Positions 23,598 to 31,442 of a stretch of 38,385 nt of DNA are shown one piece after another. The first letter of the stretch is position 1; each line of letters starts with the position of its first letter. The notes below the pieces were generated by a model. The model did no database searches. It was not told the origin of the DNA and worked only from the letters and a program-made list of their open reading frames with translations. The translations under genes and the position numbers were made by a program. Source of the DNA: DATJSN01 sp035504095 (GTDB lineage Bacteria; Planctomycetota; Phycisphaerae; WQYP01); the NCBI GenBank assembly GCA_035504095.1, contig DATJSN010000049.1, positions 1-38,385 of the forward strand. Reading direction: 5' to 3'.

Positions 23598-26500
23598 ATG
23601 GTTCAGAACCGTAACATCCCCGACGTTCTGCGGGCGATGGCGGAAAGCCCCGTCATTGCGCGCATCGCCGCGCAACTGGCCGAGCGGCGTTATGTACGCG
23701 CCACGGGTCAATGGGGCTCTTGCGCCCTGGTTATCGCCGCACTAATCCAGGCACAGCTTAACCGGCCCATGCTCATTCTCACCGCCCATCTGGATGAAGC
23801 CGACGATGCCGTCGATCAACTGGAATTTTTCCGCCCGGACGCCTTGGCGCGGCTTTTCCCGGCATTTGAGGTGCTGCCCGGCGAATCGAACGTTTCACCG
23901 GAACTTAGCGCCCAGCGTATAACACTTCTTACAAATCTTTCCGGTTCCAAGGCCCCGGATTTTATCGTCGCACCGGTGCAGGCCGTTATGCAACCCTGCC
24001 CGGATAAAGATTTGCTGGCCGAACAACTCATCACGATAACCGTTGGCGGGCGTGTGGATCGTGAAATGTTGATTGATTGGCTGGCACGGCGTGGTTATAC
24101 GCGGCTTGAAGCAGTGGAAAATACGGGGGATTTTGCGGTTCGCGGAGAAATTCTGGATGTCTGGCCCGCCGGCGCCGAAAAACCGGTGCGGCTCACTTTT
24201 TCTGATCAGCAAATCGAGCTTTTACACGGCTTTGATCCGGAAACGCTCGGTCCGACCGGCGACATTCCCACGCTGAACATAACCGCCATGGAAAAAAATG
24301 CCGACTGGCCGCGGGAAAAGTCGGTGAGTTTTCTCAGCTTGTTGCCGGAAAACACTATTGTCTGGTTGATTGAGCCATTGGAAATTCAGGAGCAGGGAAA
24401 AAGCTATTACGACCGCCTTCCGGACGCCCGGGGCATTTATCCACCTGATGCGGTTTATCGCGGCGTGCAAAAATTCACCTGGGCCGAGGTGCATCAGTTC
24501 GCGCCCGAAACGCCCGATACCATACGCCTGCCATGCCGGTCCATCGAGCAATTCGACACTCAGCCGGATGCGGCATTAGCTGAGCTTGCCGCGCTGGCCG
24601 CGGAAAATCAACTCGTCGTTGTATGTCAGAATGCTTCGGAGCGCACGCGGCTGTCCGATCTGATCCATGTAAAACATCCACAGATGATGGACAAAATTGC
24701 CATGCCGGTAGGGGACCTTAGAGCCGGTTTTCGCTGGAATCTCGCCGAACCTGAGGCCAATGCCGATCGCTGGCTGATTCTGATTGGCCATCATGAATTA
24801 TTTCATCGTTATCACATCAAGCATCGACTGCGGAGCGTCGCCGGAGTGCGGCCCATCGACCATTTTCTGGACCTTCAGGAAGGTGATTTCGTTGTGCATG
24901 TGCAGCACGGAATCGCTAAATACACGGGTATAACCACGCTGAATCGTGACGGAAAAGCTGTGGAATATCTCACCCTGACCTTTGCCAATAACGCGACGCT
25001 TCATGTGCCGATCACCCAGATCCACCTGGTGCAGAAATACGTGGGCAGTGCCCAGGGGCGTCCGCAACTCTCAGTATTAGGCGGTACAAACTGGAGCCGG
25101 CAGAAAGAAAAAGTCGCCGAGGCTGTCGAAAAAATGGCTTCGGAAATGCTTGAAGTACAGGCGGCACGCGAACAATTCCCCGGCGTCGCTTATCCGGCGG
25201 ATACCATATGGATGCGCGAGTTTGAAAACTCCTTTGCCTTTGAGCCGACGGAGGATCAGGTCCGCTGCATCGCGGAAATTAAAGAGGATTTGCAGAAAAC
25301 TCGTCCGATGGACCGCCTGCTTTGCGGCGATGTGGGCTACGGCAAAACGGAACTGGCCATTCGCGCCGCCTTTAAAGTCAGCGAAGCCGGCAAACAGGTC
25401 GCGGTGCTGGCGCCCACCACGGTGCTGGTTGAACAGCATGAGCAGACATTCCGCCAGCGCATGGCGGGTTATCCATTTGTGGTCGAAAGTATTTCACGAT
25501 TCAAAACGCCTTCGCAGGTGCGAGACATTCTGGCTCGCACGCACAAAGGGCAGGTGGACGTTCTGATCGGCACGCACCGATTGCTCAGCCGCGACGTGGA
25601 ATTCGCCGACCTTGGGCTGGTGATCATCGATGAAGAACAACGTTTTGGCGTCGAGCATAAGGAACGGCTCAAACATTTGCGCCTTACAGTGGACGTTTTG
25701 ACGATGACCGCCACACCCATTCCGCGCACGCTGCACATGAGCTTGCTGGGATTAAGGGATATTTCCAATCTTGCCACGCCGCCGCGTGACCGCAGAAGCG
25801 TGGTGACGGAGGTGATTGGTTATGAGGCCCAGCGCATCAAGCAGGCCATAGAGCGTGAGCTGGCGCGCGACGGACAAATCTATTTCGTGCATAACCGCGT
25901 GTGGAACATTCAAAGCGTGGCGGACAAAATCCACCAGTTGGTTCCTGAGGCACGACTCGTGATCGGTCATGGCCAGATGTCCGACGGCGAACTCGAGGAA
26001 GTGATGCATAAATTCATTCGCCGTGAAGCGGACGTTCTGGTTTCCACCACCATTATCGAAAGCGGACTGGACATTCCAACGGCCAACACCATATTCATTC
26101 ATGAAGCGGAGAATTTTGGCCTCAGTGACCTGCATCAATTACGCGGCCGCGTGGGCCGTTCGCGCCACCGGGCTTATTGTTATCTGATTCTCAGCGGGGA
26201 CAAAATCATCAGCGACTCGGCCGCCAAGCGTCTCAAAGCGATGGAGGAATACAATTCGCTGGGCGCCGGTTTCAAAATAGCCTTAAGAGACCTGGAGATC
26301 CGCGGCGCCGGTAATCTGCTCGGCGACGAACAGTCCGGCCACATTGCCACCATTGGCTATGAATTATATTGTCAGCTTCTTGAAGAAGCCGTTAAACGGG
26401 TGAAAAATCAACCTCTTGACCGTCCGCCGGAGGTGAACATCGATATAGGCGTCACAGGCAGTTTTCCGCGTACGTATATTCATTCGGAAAAGCAGCGCAT

Positions 26501-26852
26501 GGATTTGTATCGGCGGCTTTCGCGCTGCCACAGCCGTGCGGCGCTTGATGCCCTGCGGCAGGATATCACTGATGCATTTGGTCCGCTTCCCGGACCGGCG
26601 GCTACACTTTTGGCCCTCGCGGAACTGCGCATCAACGCCGCTCAATGGGGCATTGCCAGCATCATCAGCAAGCCGCCGGATTTGGTCTTTACGCTTACTG
26701 ATCTGACGCGGCTTGGGCCGCTATTGGCCAAAGCTCCTGGTTCAGTCAGACCGGTGGATGAAAAGTCGATTCATTTACGGTTAGAACCGGCATATTTTCA
26801 GGGCGATACGCTGTTGAATGTATTGAGTAATTTATTTGCGAAACAAAAGTAA
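23598..26852 (+). CDS. mfd: Transcription-repair coupling factor Mfd
   Basis: 1084 aa from the ATG at 23598 (a TTG at 23592 would add two residues). Mfd pushes RNA polymerase off lesions and recruits UvrA. The N-terminal UvrB-like module lies in the first ~330 residues; a CarD-like RNA-polymerase-interacting domain sits at about 425-500 (LQEGDFVVHVQHGIAKYTGI, then VEYLTLTFANNATLHVPITQ). The RecG-type translocase has Walker A CGDVGYGKTE near residue 575 and IIDEEQRFGVEHKERL near 676, then MTATPIPRTLHMSLLGLRDI and the ENFGLSDLHQLRGRVGRSRH block. The TRCF C-terminal domain contains FPRTYIHSEKQRMDLYRRLS. It is slightly shorter than E. coli Mfd (1148 aa). A DUF-free single-gene unit, divergent from the DinG-like helicase, forming a repair pair. 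Confidence 0.95.
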   Translation: MVQNRNIPDVLRAMAESPVIARIAAQLAERRYVRATGQWGSCALVIAALIQAQLNRPMLILTAHLDEADDAVDQLEFFRPDALARLFPAFEVLPGESNVSPELSAQRITLLTNLSGSKAPDFIVAPVQAVMQPCPDKDLLAEQLITITVGGRVDREMLIDWLARRGYTRLEAVENTGDFAVRGEILDVWPAGAEKPVRLTFSDQQIELLHGFDPETLGPTGDIPTLNITAMEKNADWPREKSVSFLSLLPENTIVWLIEPLEIQEQGKSYYDRLPDARGIYPPDAVYRGVQKFTWAEVHQFAPETPDTIRLPCRSIEQFDTQPDAALAELAALAAENQLVVVCQNASERTRLSDLIHVKHPQMMDKIAMPVGDLRAGFRWNLAEPEANADRWLILIGHHELFHRYHIKHRLRSVAGVRPIDHFLDLQEGDFVVHVQHGIAKYTGITTLNRDGKAVEYLTLTFANNATLHVPITQIHLVQKYVGSAQGRPQLSVLGGTNWSRQKEKVAEAVEKMASEMLEVQAAREQFPGVAYPADTIWMREFENSFAFEPTEDQVRCIAEIKEDLQKTRPMDRLLCGDVGYGKTELAIRAAFKVSEAGKQVAVLAPTTVLVEQHEQTFRQRMAGYPFVVESISRFKTPSQVRDILARTHKGQVDVLIGTHRLLSRDVEFADLGLVIIDEEQRFGVEHKERLKHLRLTVDVLTMTATPIPRTLHMSLLGLRDISNLATPPRDRRSVVTEVIGYEAQRIKQAIERELARDGQIYFVHNRVWNIQSVADKIHQLVPEARLVIGHGQMSDGELEEVMHKFIRREADVLVSTTIIESGLDIPTANTIFIHEAENFGLSDLHQLRGRVGRSRHRAYCYLILSGDKIISDSAAKRLKAMEEYNSLGAGFKIALRDLEIRGAGNLLGDEQSGHIATIGYELYCQLLEEAVKRVKNQPLDRPPEVNIDIGVTGSFPRTYIHSEKQRMDLYRRLSRCHSRAALDALRQDITDAFGPLPGPAATLLALAELRINAAQWGIASIISKPPDLVFTLTDLTRLGPLLAKAPGSVRPVDEKSIHLRLEPAYFQGDTLLNVLSNLFAKQK

Positions 26853-26882
26853 GAGCCTCTAAAAAATAAACCGATATGGATC

Positions 26883-27084
26883 GCGGGCATCTTCCCCGCA
26901 ATGTAGCTTAGGCTCTCCAGCCTGAGCCCGTCGAATGGCTCCAGCCTGAATTTTAAATTTCAAATTTTAAATCCGCGTTTCTCTGCGGAATCTGCGGATT
27001 CGTCGTGTCGTCGTCTCGTCGTCTCGTTGTGGTAAATATTTTTCGTGGTTAAAAACCTGCGCCAATCCGCGTAATCTGTGGATC
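26883..27084. repeat. Cluster of REP-like hairpins and AATCTGCGGATT repeats after mfd
   Basis: The 259 bp between mfd and the PIN toxin gene hold no gene. They contain GCGGG/CCCGC (26883-26899, loop CATCTTC) and CTTAGGCT-CTCC-AGCCTGAG (26907-26926, one wobble), both with pyrimidine-rich loops. An A/T palindromic stretch lies at about 26949-26971. AATCCGCGTTTCTCTGCGGA plus ATCTGCGGATT (26970-27000) and CAATCCGCGTAATCTGTGG (27068-27086) belong to the dispersed family. CGTCGT/CGTCTC simple repeats follow at 27001-27030, then a TTTTTCGTGGTTAAAAACC piece. Directly after the mfd stop is AGAGCCTCTAA, which matches the first 11 bases of the TIR of element B and may be a relic of a third copy. Confidence 0.65.
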
Positions 27085-27111
27085 GAAATTCATCGCTGGA
27101 TTCAGGGAACA

Positions 27112-27597
27112 TTAAATGCCAAGTTCTTGCCCATGGCGGCGAACGAATTGGTCCGGTGAAAGAATGGCAATGTCTGCCAGACGTTGACGAAAACGTCTGG
27201 CCGCATCGTCTTTGCCATGCGGCAGGTCCAGTAGGTCGTGATCGGTAGTTACTAGATCGGTTGCCCGTCCGGCTATGGCCAGTGTCAAGAGCTTTTCATC
27301 TTTTCGGTCTCGTGGGAAATCGAACCGCGTGTGAATATCCCGAAGTATATCTCCCACGTACATAAGCCTCTCAATGGCAGTTTTCACTTTGTTCGCTTTG
27401 AGTTCCGGGTACCGGGCAGTCAAAATGGGGGCGTTCAGTACATAACGATATTCCGAAAGCAGCGCTCGGCTGAGCAATATGATGACCCGGCGCCGTTCAC
27501 ATGCGTGCAATAACCGCCCCGAATCGCTGCGATGGTTGATCAGGGCTCGCACAAGTATGTTCGTATCAAGTACAACGCGGTGGGATTCCGACGGCAC
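27112..27597 (-). CDS. PIN-domain toxin of a type II toxin-antitoxin pair
   Basis: 161 aa from a GTG at 27597, chosen because AGAAGG lies 7 nt upstream; the longer open frame to 27663 only overlaps the antitoxin. The PIN ribonuclease core is visible: HRVVLDTNILVRALI (first catalytic Asp), LLSRALLSEYRYVL (Glu), PRDRKDEKLLTLAIAG (Asp) and DLVTTDHDLLDL (last acidic residues). This matches the COG1569-type PIN toxins that cleave RNA. It starts 4 bp after the antitoxin stop, the normal antitoxin-first order. It is flanked by repeat-rich DNA on both sides, typical of an acquired module. Confidence 0.85.
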   Translation of the reverse strand: MPSESHRVVLDTNILVRALINHRSDSGRLLHACERRRVIILLSRALLSEYRYVLNAPILTARYPELKANKVKTAIERLMYVGDILRDIHTRFDFPRDRKDEKLLTLAIAGRATDLVTTDHDLLDLPHGKDDAARRFRQRLADIAILSPDQFVRRHGQELGI

Positions 27598-27601
27598 ACG
27601 A

Positions 27602-27871
27602 TCACCTTCTGCGCGATGCACGGCGGTGATATTGAGTTCTGGCCGTCTCCACAAGACGGTCAAGTTCCGTTTCGTCGGTTTTTCGAGAAGTCGGCATCAA
27701 TTCCGCAAACGTTGTGGTTTTTGCCCGATGTGAAATTGCGAGGTCTTCATCGACGAGGTGTTTAAGGTAGCCTTCGGTTGTCATACCCAGTTGGCTGGCG
27801 CGCCTTTGAATCCTGACCCATTTTTGCCTGGCCAGTCCCTTAACCTGGATATTTTTAAAGGCTATGGACAT
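27602..27871 (-). CDS. Antitoxin partner of the PIN toxin
   Basis: 89 aa with AAGGG 6 nt before the ATG. The segment QKWVRIQRRASQLGMTTEGY and LKHLVDEDLAI looks like a ribbon-helix-helix DNA-binding unit, followed by a charged, probably unstructured tail (TTFAELMPTSRKTDETELDR) that would wrap the toxin, ending in a run of Arg. I do not recognise a named family; the call depends on size, charge, position immediately before a PIN gene and near-overlap. Such antitoxins usually repress their own operon. Confidence 0.75.
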   Translation of the reverse strand: MSIAFKNIQVKGLARQKWVRIQRRASQLGMTTEGYLKHLVDEDLAISHRAKTTTFAELMPTSRKTDETELDRLVETARTQYHRRASRRR

Positions 27872-28869
27872 ATCGAACCCTTATCATTCAAACGTAAGGT
27901 ATTATATCGGTTTTTACCGGGATAGCACACTATAACGGCTTTCAAGTAAGTTTTCTTCCGGCCCACCAAATCCCGCCGATTTCTCCTGTTTTTCTGAACA
28001 CTGCGGCGTAGCATCGTCGCGCCGTCACCCCCGACTCCCGTCTCACAACTCCCGACTCAGCGCAGCTGCTTGCTTCCCCGCGCCGGATGGTTTGCCTATT
28101 CAGTATAAAGGCTCTTAAAGCCGGTTCTTTGACAAGTGAATAAGAGGAGTGACAATTCATCTGATTCTACGGAATCCGTCTGTCCGCTCTCTGTCAAGAT
28201 GACAGATTGTCACCTTCTTGGGATTAAAGTAAGAAAAATCAACTCGTGACAGCGTGACAACATCGGTAAATATAGAGTCTTTCCCACTTTTCTAAGCGTG
28301 ACAAACGAAAATGATGTCACACTTGAAAAATGCAAAATGTGCTGGAAATTAAAGGATTGTCACGCTGTCACGACTCGGCGGCCCAAAATAGGAGAAATAA
28401 ACCCTAATATGTGTTTAGTGTCACTAACAAAATTAAAGCGGGAGCTGTTAATACTTTCGTGTTTTTCGTGGTTAGAAATCGTCGTGTTTTTATTTCGTCG
28501 TGGTGAAATATTCTCTCTGTGCCCTCTGAGTTCTCTGTGGCAAAATCGTTTTATCACGCTTTCTGGACTAAAGCTGGAAAAATCTAACCGCTACAGCGCA
28601 ACAACCCCTGAAAATATAGATGTTTCCTCCACTCTTAAAGGCGCAACAAGCACGAATCATGTTACGGATCAGAAAGTGCGAAATACTCTATAAAATAAGC
28701 CTTTGTAACGTTGTAGCGCTTAGAAGGCCCAAAATTGGAGCAAAAAAATATGCCTGGGTACAAAATGAATCCTGACTCAAAGAAGGGGAGTGAAACGGGG
28801 GCACGGCCTGGCGTCGTGGTGAAAAATTCTCTCTGTGGTCTCTGTGAACTCTGTGGCTAAATCGTATTG
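27872..28869. other. About 1 kb without a gene, rich in repeats
   Basis: No convincing reading frame lies here; the one frame over 100 codons (28298-28693, plus) crosses the repeat units and has no family resemblance or clear ribosome binding site. Besides the GTGACA cluster and the diverged duplication listed separately, it holds a C-rich stretch with ACTCCCG repeats (28027-28060: CACCCCCGACTCCCG, CAACTCCCGACTC), and copies of the CGTGTTTTTCGTGG and TCTCTGTG...CTCTGTGGC dispersed repeats. It separates the PIN toxin-antitoxin pair from the OGT-like gene. Confidence 0.7.
28149..28424. repeat. Nine GTGACA/TGTCAC hexamers with a 13-bp inverted repeat
   Basis: GTGACA occurs at 28149, 28246, 28254 and 28298; its complement TGTCAC at 28208, 28315, 28358, 28366 and 28419. 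The inner pair GTGACAGCGTGAC (28246-28258) and GTCACGCTGTCAC (28359-28371) is perfectly complementary, with about 100 bp between. Nine sites in 276 bp is far more than chance for a hexamer. It could be a binding array, a relic of a repeat element, or the arms of a structured RNA. Confidence 0.7.
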
Positions 28870-28880
28870 TCACGCTTTCG
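28219..28880. repeat. Diverged tandem duplication (two ~330-bp units)
   Basis: Unit 1 (about 28219-28560) and unit 2 (about 28561-28880) share the same order of blocks. First come GGATTAAAG..GAAAAATC and GGACTAAAG..GAAAAATC. Next are CGTGACAGCGTGACAAC and CGCTACAGCGCAACAAC, then GGCCCAAAATAGGAG and GGCCCAAAATTGGAG. Last come GTCGTGGTGAAATATTCTCT and GTCGTGGTGAAAAATTCTCT and a final TCACGCTTTC. In unit 2 the arms near 28590 and 28704 (GCTACAGCGCAAC and GTTGTAGCGC) still pair roughly, as the GTGACA arms do in unit 1. The end of unit 2 includes the stop codon of the OGT-like gene (28870-28872). Confidence 0.65.
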
Positions 28881-30834
28881 CGCACCACTTTCTCCACATA
28901 TCGCGATAAGCGGCTTCCATATTGCGGGTAAATCGTTCGGCATCCATCAAGGGCGACGCCTGCATCCGCTGGCGCAGCGTGCCGCGGAGTTTGGCTAGTC
29001 CGGCTAAATCACCAACCGCAGCGGTTGCTTGTGTCACGTACTCTTCAGGTGAGCGCGCAATGAATTCTTTCAGGCCCAGATTCGTCAATTGGCTCAAACC
29101 GGCGCGGCCCATGGCGCCAGACCCGGCAAGGGTTACAAAAGGAACACCCATCCAAAGTGAATCAAAACCAGTCGTGTGGCCATTACAGGGAAATGGATCC
29201 AGTCCCAGATCAATTCGATGATAGAGCTTTAGATATTCCTGCCGCGGCAAACGTTCCAGAAATTCCAGTGATTCGGCGGTAATGCACGAACGTTTAAATT
29301 TTTCCGCAACGTCACGGCGTACCTGTCCTTCGGGAACGAAAAATAGCAGCCGCGAACCAGGAACGGCCTTTAGCACTTTGCTCCAAAGTTCTAAAACGCC
29401 GTCGTTGATCTTCCGAAACTGATTCAGGCAGCCAAAGGTTACATAACCATTTTTCAGCGCCGGCAGTTCATTGACCGCCGGTTCTTCACTCAGCGAATCG
29501 TAACACCAGAAACTATCGGGCAATCGGATCGATTCTTCAGTGTACTGTCCGTTGACGCCGGGCGGATCCAGATAAGGATCGGTAAAGCGATAATCAATGG
29601 CAGTAAGTCCGGTTGTGCCGGGATAACCCAGCCAGGTCGCCTGTACCGGAGCAGGCTTTCGCGCAAAAGTCAGGAGACGGTTATCAGCCGTGTGCAATTT
29701 CAGATCGACCAGAATGTCGATCTGATCCCGTCGAATTTGTTCCGCAAGGTTTTCATCGGACATTCCCAAAATATTTCGCCAATGATCGGCGAGTGTTTGT
29801 AATTGCCGCGTCGTCGCATCCGGTTTAGCAACATTGGCGTAGCAAAAAATCTCAAAATGTTCGTGATGATGTCGGCTCAGCAGCGGCTTGAGAAAAAAAG
29901 CTGATGCATGATGTTTGAAATCCGCCGAGACATAACCGATTTTCAGACGCCGATCAGGATCGGGTAAATTGGGATGAGGCCGAATCTGCGATTTAAGAGG
30001 TTCAGCATATATTCGATTCCAGAGAAGGCATTCCTGCAGAATCATTTCCGGGGTAAACCTCGGATGATAATAAAGGGTGTAAATCAGATTGCTGTGAACT
30101 TGCGCCAGGCCGGGTTTGATTTGCAAAGTCTTGCGATATTCGGTGATGGCGGCGTCGAATCGGCCAAGGTCTCTGAGTGTGCCGGCCAGATTATTGCGGG
30201 CCTCTACAAAATCAGGCTGGAGCTGCAGGCATGTTTGATAGGCTTGAAGGGCTTTTTCAAATTGATCGTGTTTGTAAAACAGGCCGCCGATATTGTTGTA
30301 CGCCTGGACCAGCTTCGGATCAAGCTTTATTGCCTGCTGATAGGCGCTGATCGCGGAATCCAACTGCTCCTGAATTTCCAGAGCGCAACCAAGGTTGTTA
30401 TAAACCCCCGCGACATTCGTATTGATTTTCAGCGACTGCCTGTAGGCTTCTAGCGCCAGATCGATCCGCCCTTGTGCCTGCCGGACCAGGCCAAGATTGT
30501 TAAATGCTTCGGCATAATCCGGTTGGAGCTTGATGGCCTGTTGGTAAGTGCAAACTGCCGCGTCCAGAGCGCCCGCCGACTGTAAAGCAAGCCCAAGATT
30601 GTTATGGTAAATGGCCTCCGACGGCTTAATGGCAATCGCCCGGCCGATCAATTCTGTTGCCAGTTGATGACGACCGGTTTGATAAGCAATCACTCCGCTC
30701 AAATGCCAGGCATCGGCGTGGCGGGGATTGTGGGCCAGTACTTGTGAGTAAAGCGTTTCGGCTTCCGCCAGCTTTCCGGCCTGATGGCGAACAAACGCCA
30801 ATTTCATAATTTCATCCGGGCTTCCAGAGGACAT
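28870..30834 (-). CDS. TPR protein with O-GlcNAc-transferase-like (GT41) domain
   Basis: 654 aa. Residues ~5-260 are about seven tetratricopeptide repeats with consensus spacing (for example YHNNLGLALQSAGALDAAVC and VYNNLGCALEIQEQLDSAIS). Residues ~295-650 form a GT41 domain like eukaryotic OGT/SPINDLY. H309 in YVSADFKHHASAFF aligns with the OGT active-site His, K475 in NQFRKINDGVLELWSKVL with the UDP-binding Lys, and CNGHTTGFDSLWMGVPFVTL is the nucleotide-binding motif. It is predicted to attach sugar to proteins, possibly surface or flagellar ones; the target is unknown. Its 3' end lies in a dispersed repeat, and toxin-antitoxin modules flank it on both sides. Confidence 0.9.
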   Translation of the reverse strand: MSSGSPDEIMKLAFVRHQAGKLAEAETLYSQVLAHNPRHADAWHLSGVIAYQTGRHQLATELIGRAIAIKPSEAIYHNNLGLALQSAGALDAAVCTYQQAIKLQPDYAEAFNNLGLVRQAQGRIDLALEAYRQSLKINTNVAGVYNNLGCALEIQEQLDSAISAYQQAIKLDPKLVQAYNNIGGLFYKHDQFEKALQAYQTCLQLQPDFVEARNNLAGTLRDLGRFDAAITEYRKTLQIKPGLAQVHSNLIYTLYYHPRFTPEMILQECLLWNRIYAEPLKSQIRPHPNLPDPDRRLKIGYVSADFKHHASAFFLKPLLSRHHHEHFEIFCYANVAKPDATTRQLQTLADHWRNILGMSDENLAEQIRRDQIDILVDLKLHTADNRLLTFARKPAPVQATWLGYPGTTGLTAIDYRFTDPYLDPPGVNGQYTEESIRLPDSFWCYDSLSEEPAVNELPALKNGYVTFGCLNQFRKINDGVLELWSKVLKAVPGSRLLFFVPEGQVRRDVAEKFKRSCITAESLEFLERLPRQEYLKLYHRIDLGLDPFPCNGHTTGFDSLWMGVPFVTLAGSGAMGRAGLSQLTNLGLKEFIARSPEEYVTQATAAVGDLAGLAKLRGTLRQRMQASPLMDAERFTRNMEAAYRDMWRKWCAKA

Positions 30835-30870
30835 AGGCGAATCATAGCGATGGGCTGGCGCAGAGCCAAT

Positions 30871-31107
30871 TTATCGGGCAACACGATGGGATCGTCTTTT
30901 TGCCACGGGAATTAATTTGCGTAGGGCCATATTCACAGACCGGTCATTTGGAAAGTATTCAGCTACATCCGGTGACAAAAGCACGAGATTTGTACCTGCT
31001 CGATAACGTGCGGTGTATTTGCCGCGCACGCCGCCCTTTAATTGCGACAAATCGTATTCCTCGCGCAATTCTCCACGATCCGGGTGTTTATCAGTTCTTT
31101 TCTTCAT
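30871..31107 (-). CDS. BrnA-like antitoxin
   Basis: 78 aa from the ATG at 31107; the in-frame extension upstream is a shadow of the toxin gene. The sequence (MKKRTDKHPDRGELREEYDL, then GGVRGKYTARYRAGTNLVLL, SPDVAEYFPNDRSVNMALRK) matches a common antitoxin type that follows BrnT/DUF497 toxins: an acidic-basic N-terminus and a C-terminal ribbon-helix-helix-like part. It overlaps the toxin gene by 17 bp, so translation is coupled. It would neutralise the toxin and repress the operon. The OGT-like gene starts 36 bp downstream on the same strand. Confidence 0.8.
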   Translation of the reverse strand: MKKRTDKHPDRGELREEYDLSQLKGGVRGKYTARYRAGTNLVLLSPDVAEYFPNDRSVNMALRKLIPVAKRRSHRVAR

Positions 31108-31366
31108 AATGCTTTCGCTCACGTCGCGTTGTTTTTCTCGCACCGATGATCCGAATATTTTCGCCACGATCAGTGTGAGCTATGATCAGGATCCGACCAG
31201 TGCTCGACATTCCGACTGTAAGGAACCGATGCTCCGAAGCGGAATGATCTGGATCAAGGTACGTCGCGGCTAATGAATCGCCGAAAACCGTCGAGGCTTC
31301 ATGAAACGTAACACCATGTTTCCGGAGATTCTGTACCGCTTTGTCCGGATCCCATTCAAAATTCAC
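31091..31366 (-). CDS. brnT: BrnT-like (DUF497) ribonuclease toxin
   Basis: 91 aa with a GTG start. The BrnT/DUF497 signature is present: FEWDPDKAVQNLRKHGVTFH at the start, VFGDSLAATYLDPDHSASEH and RFLTVGMSSTGRILIIAHTD in the middle, and IRIIGARKTTRRERKHYEE at the end, which holds the catalytic R-R-E-R-x-x-Y region. BrnT toxins have a RelE-like fold and cleave mRNA. The order toxin then antitoxin, with overlap, is the standard brnTA arrangement. It is the second toxin-antitoxin module around the OGT-like gene. Confidence 0.85.
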   Translation of the reverse strand: MNFEWDPDKAVQNLRKHGVTFHEASTVFGDSLAATYLDPDHSASEHRFLTVGMSSTGRILIIAHTDRGENIRIIGARKTTRRERKHYEEKN

Positions 31367-31442
31367 TGCTATATTTTACACTATTGCATTCAAACGCGCA
31401 AGTATTTTGAGGTTTATGATAATTATTTGATGAGCAGCATAG

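Noticed and set aside
28219..28400. Integron attC-like site
   Set aside because: The inverted arms lack the RYYYAAC/GTTRRRY core sites, and no integrase gene is present.
28298..28693. 131-codon plus-strand frame
   Set aside because: Crosses the boundary of two diverged repeat units and has no clear start signal.
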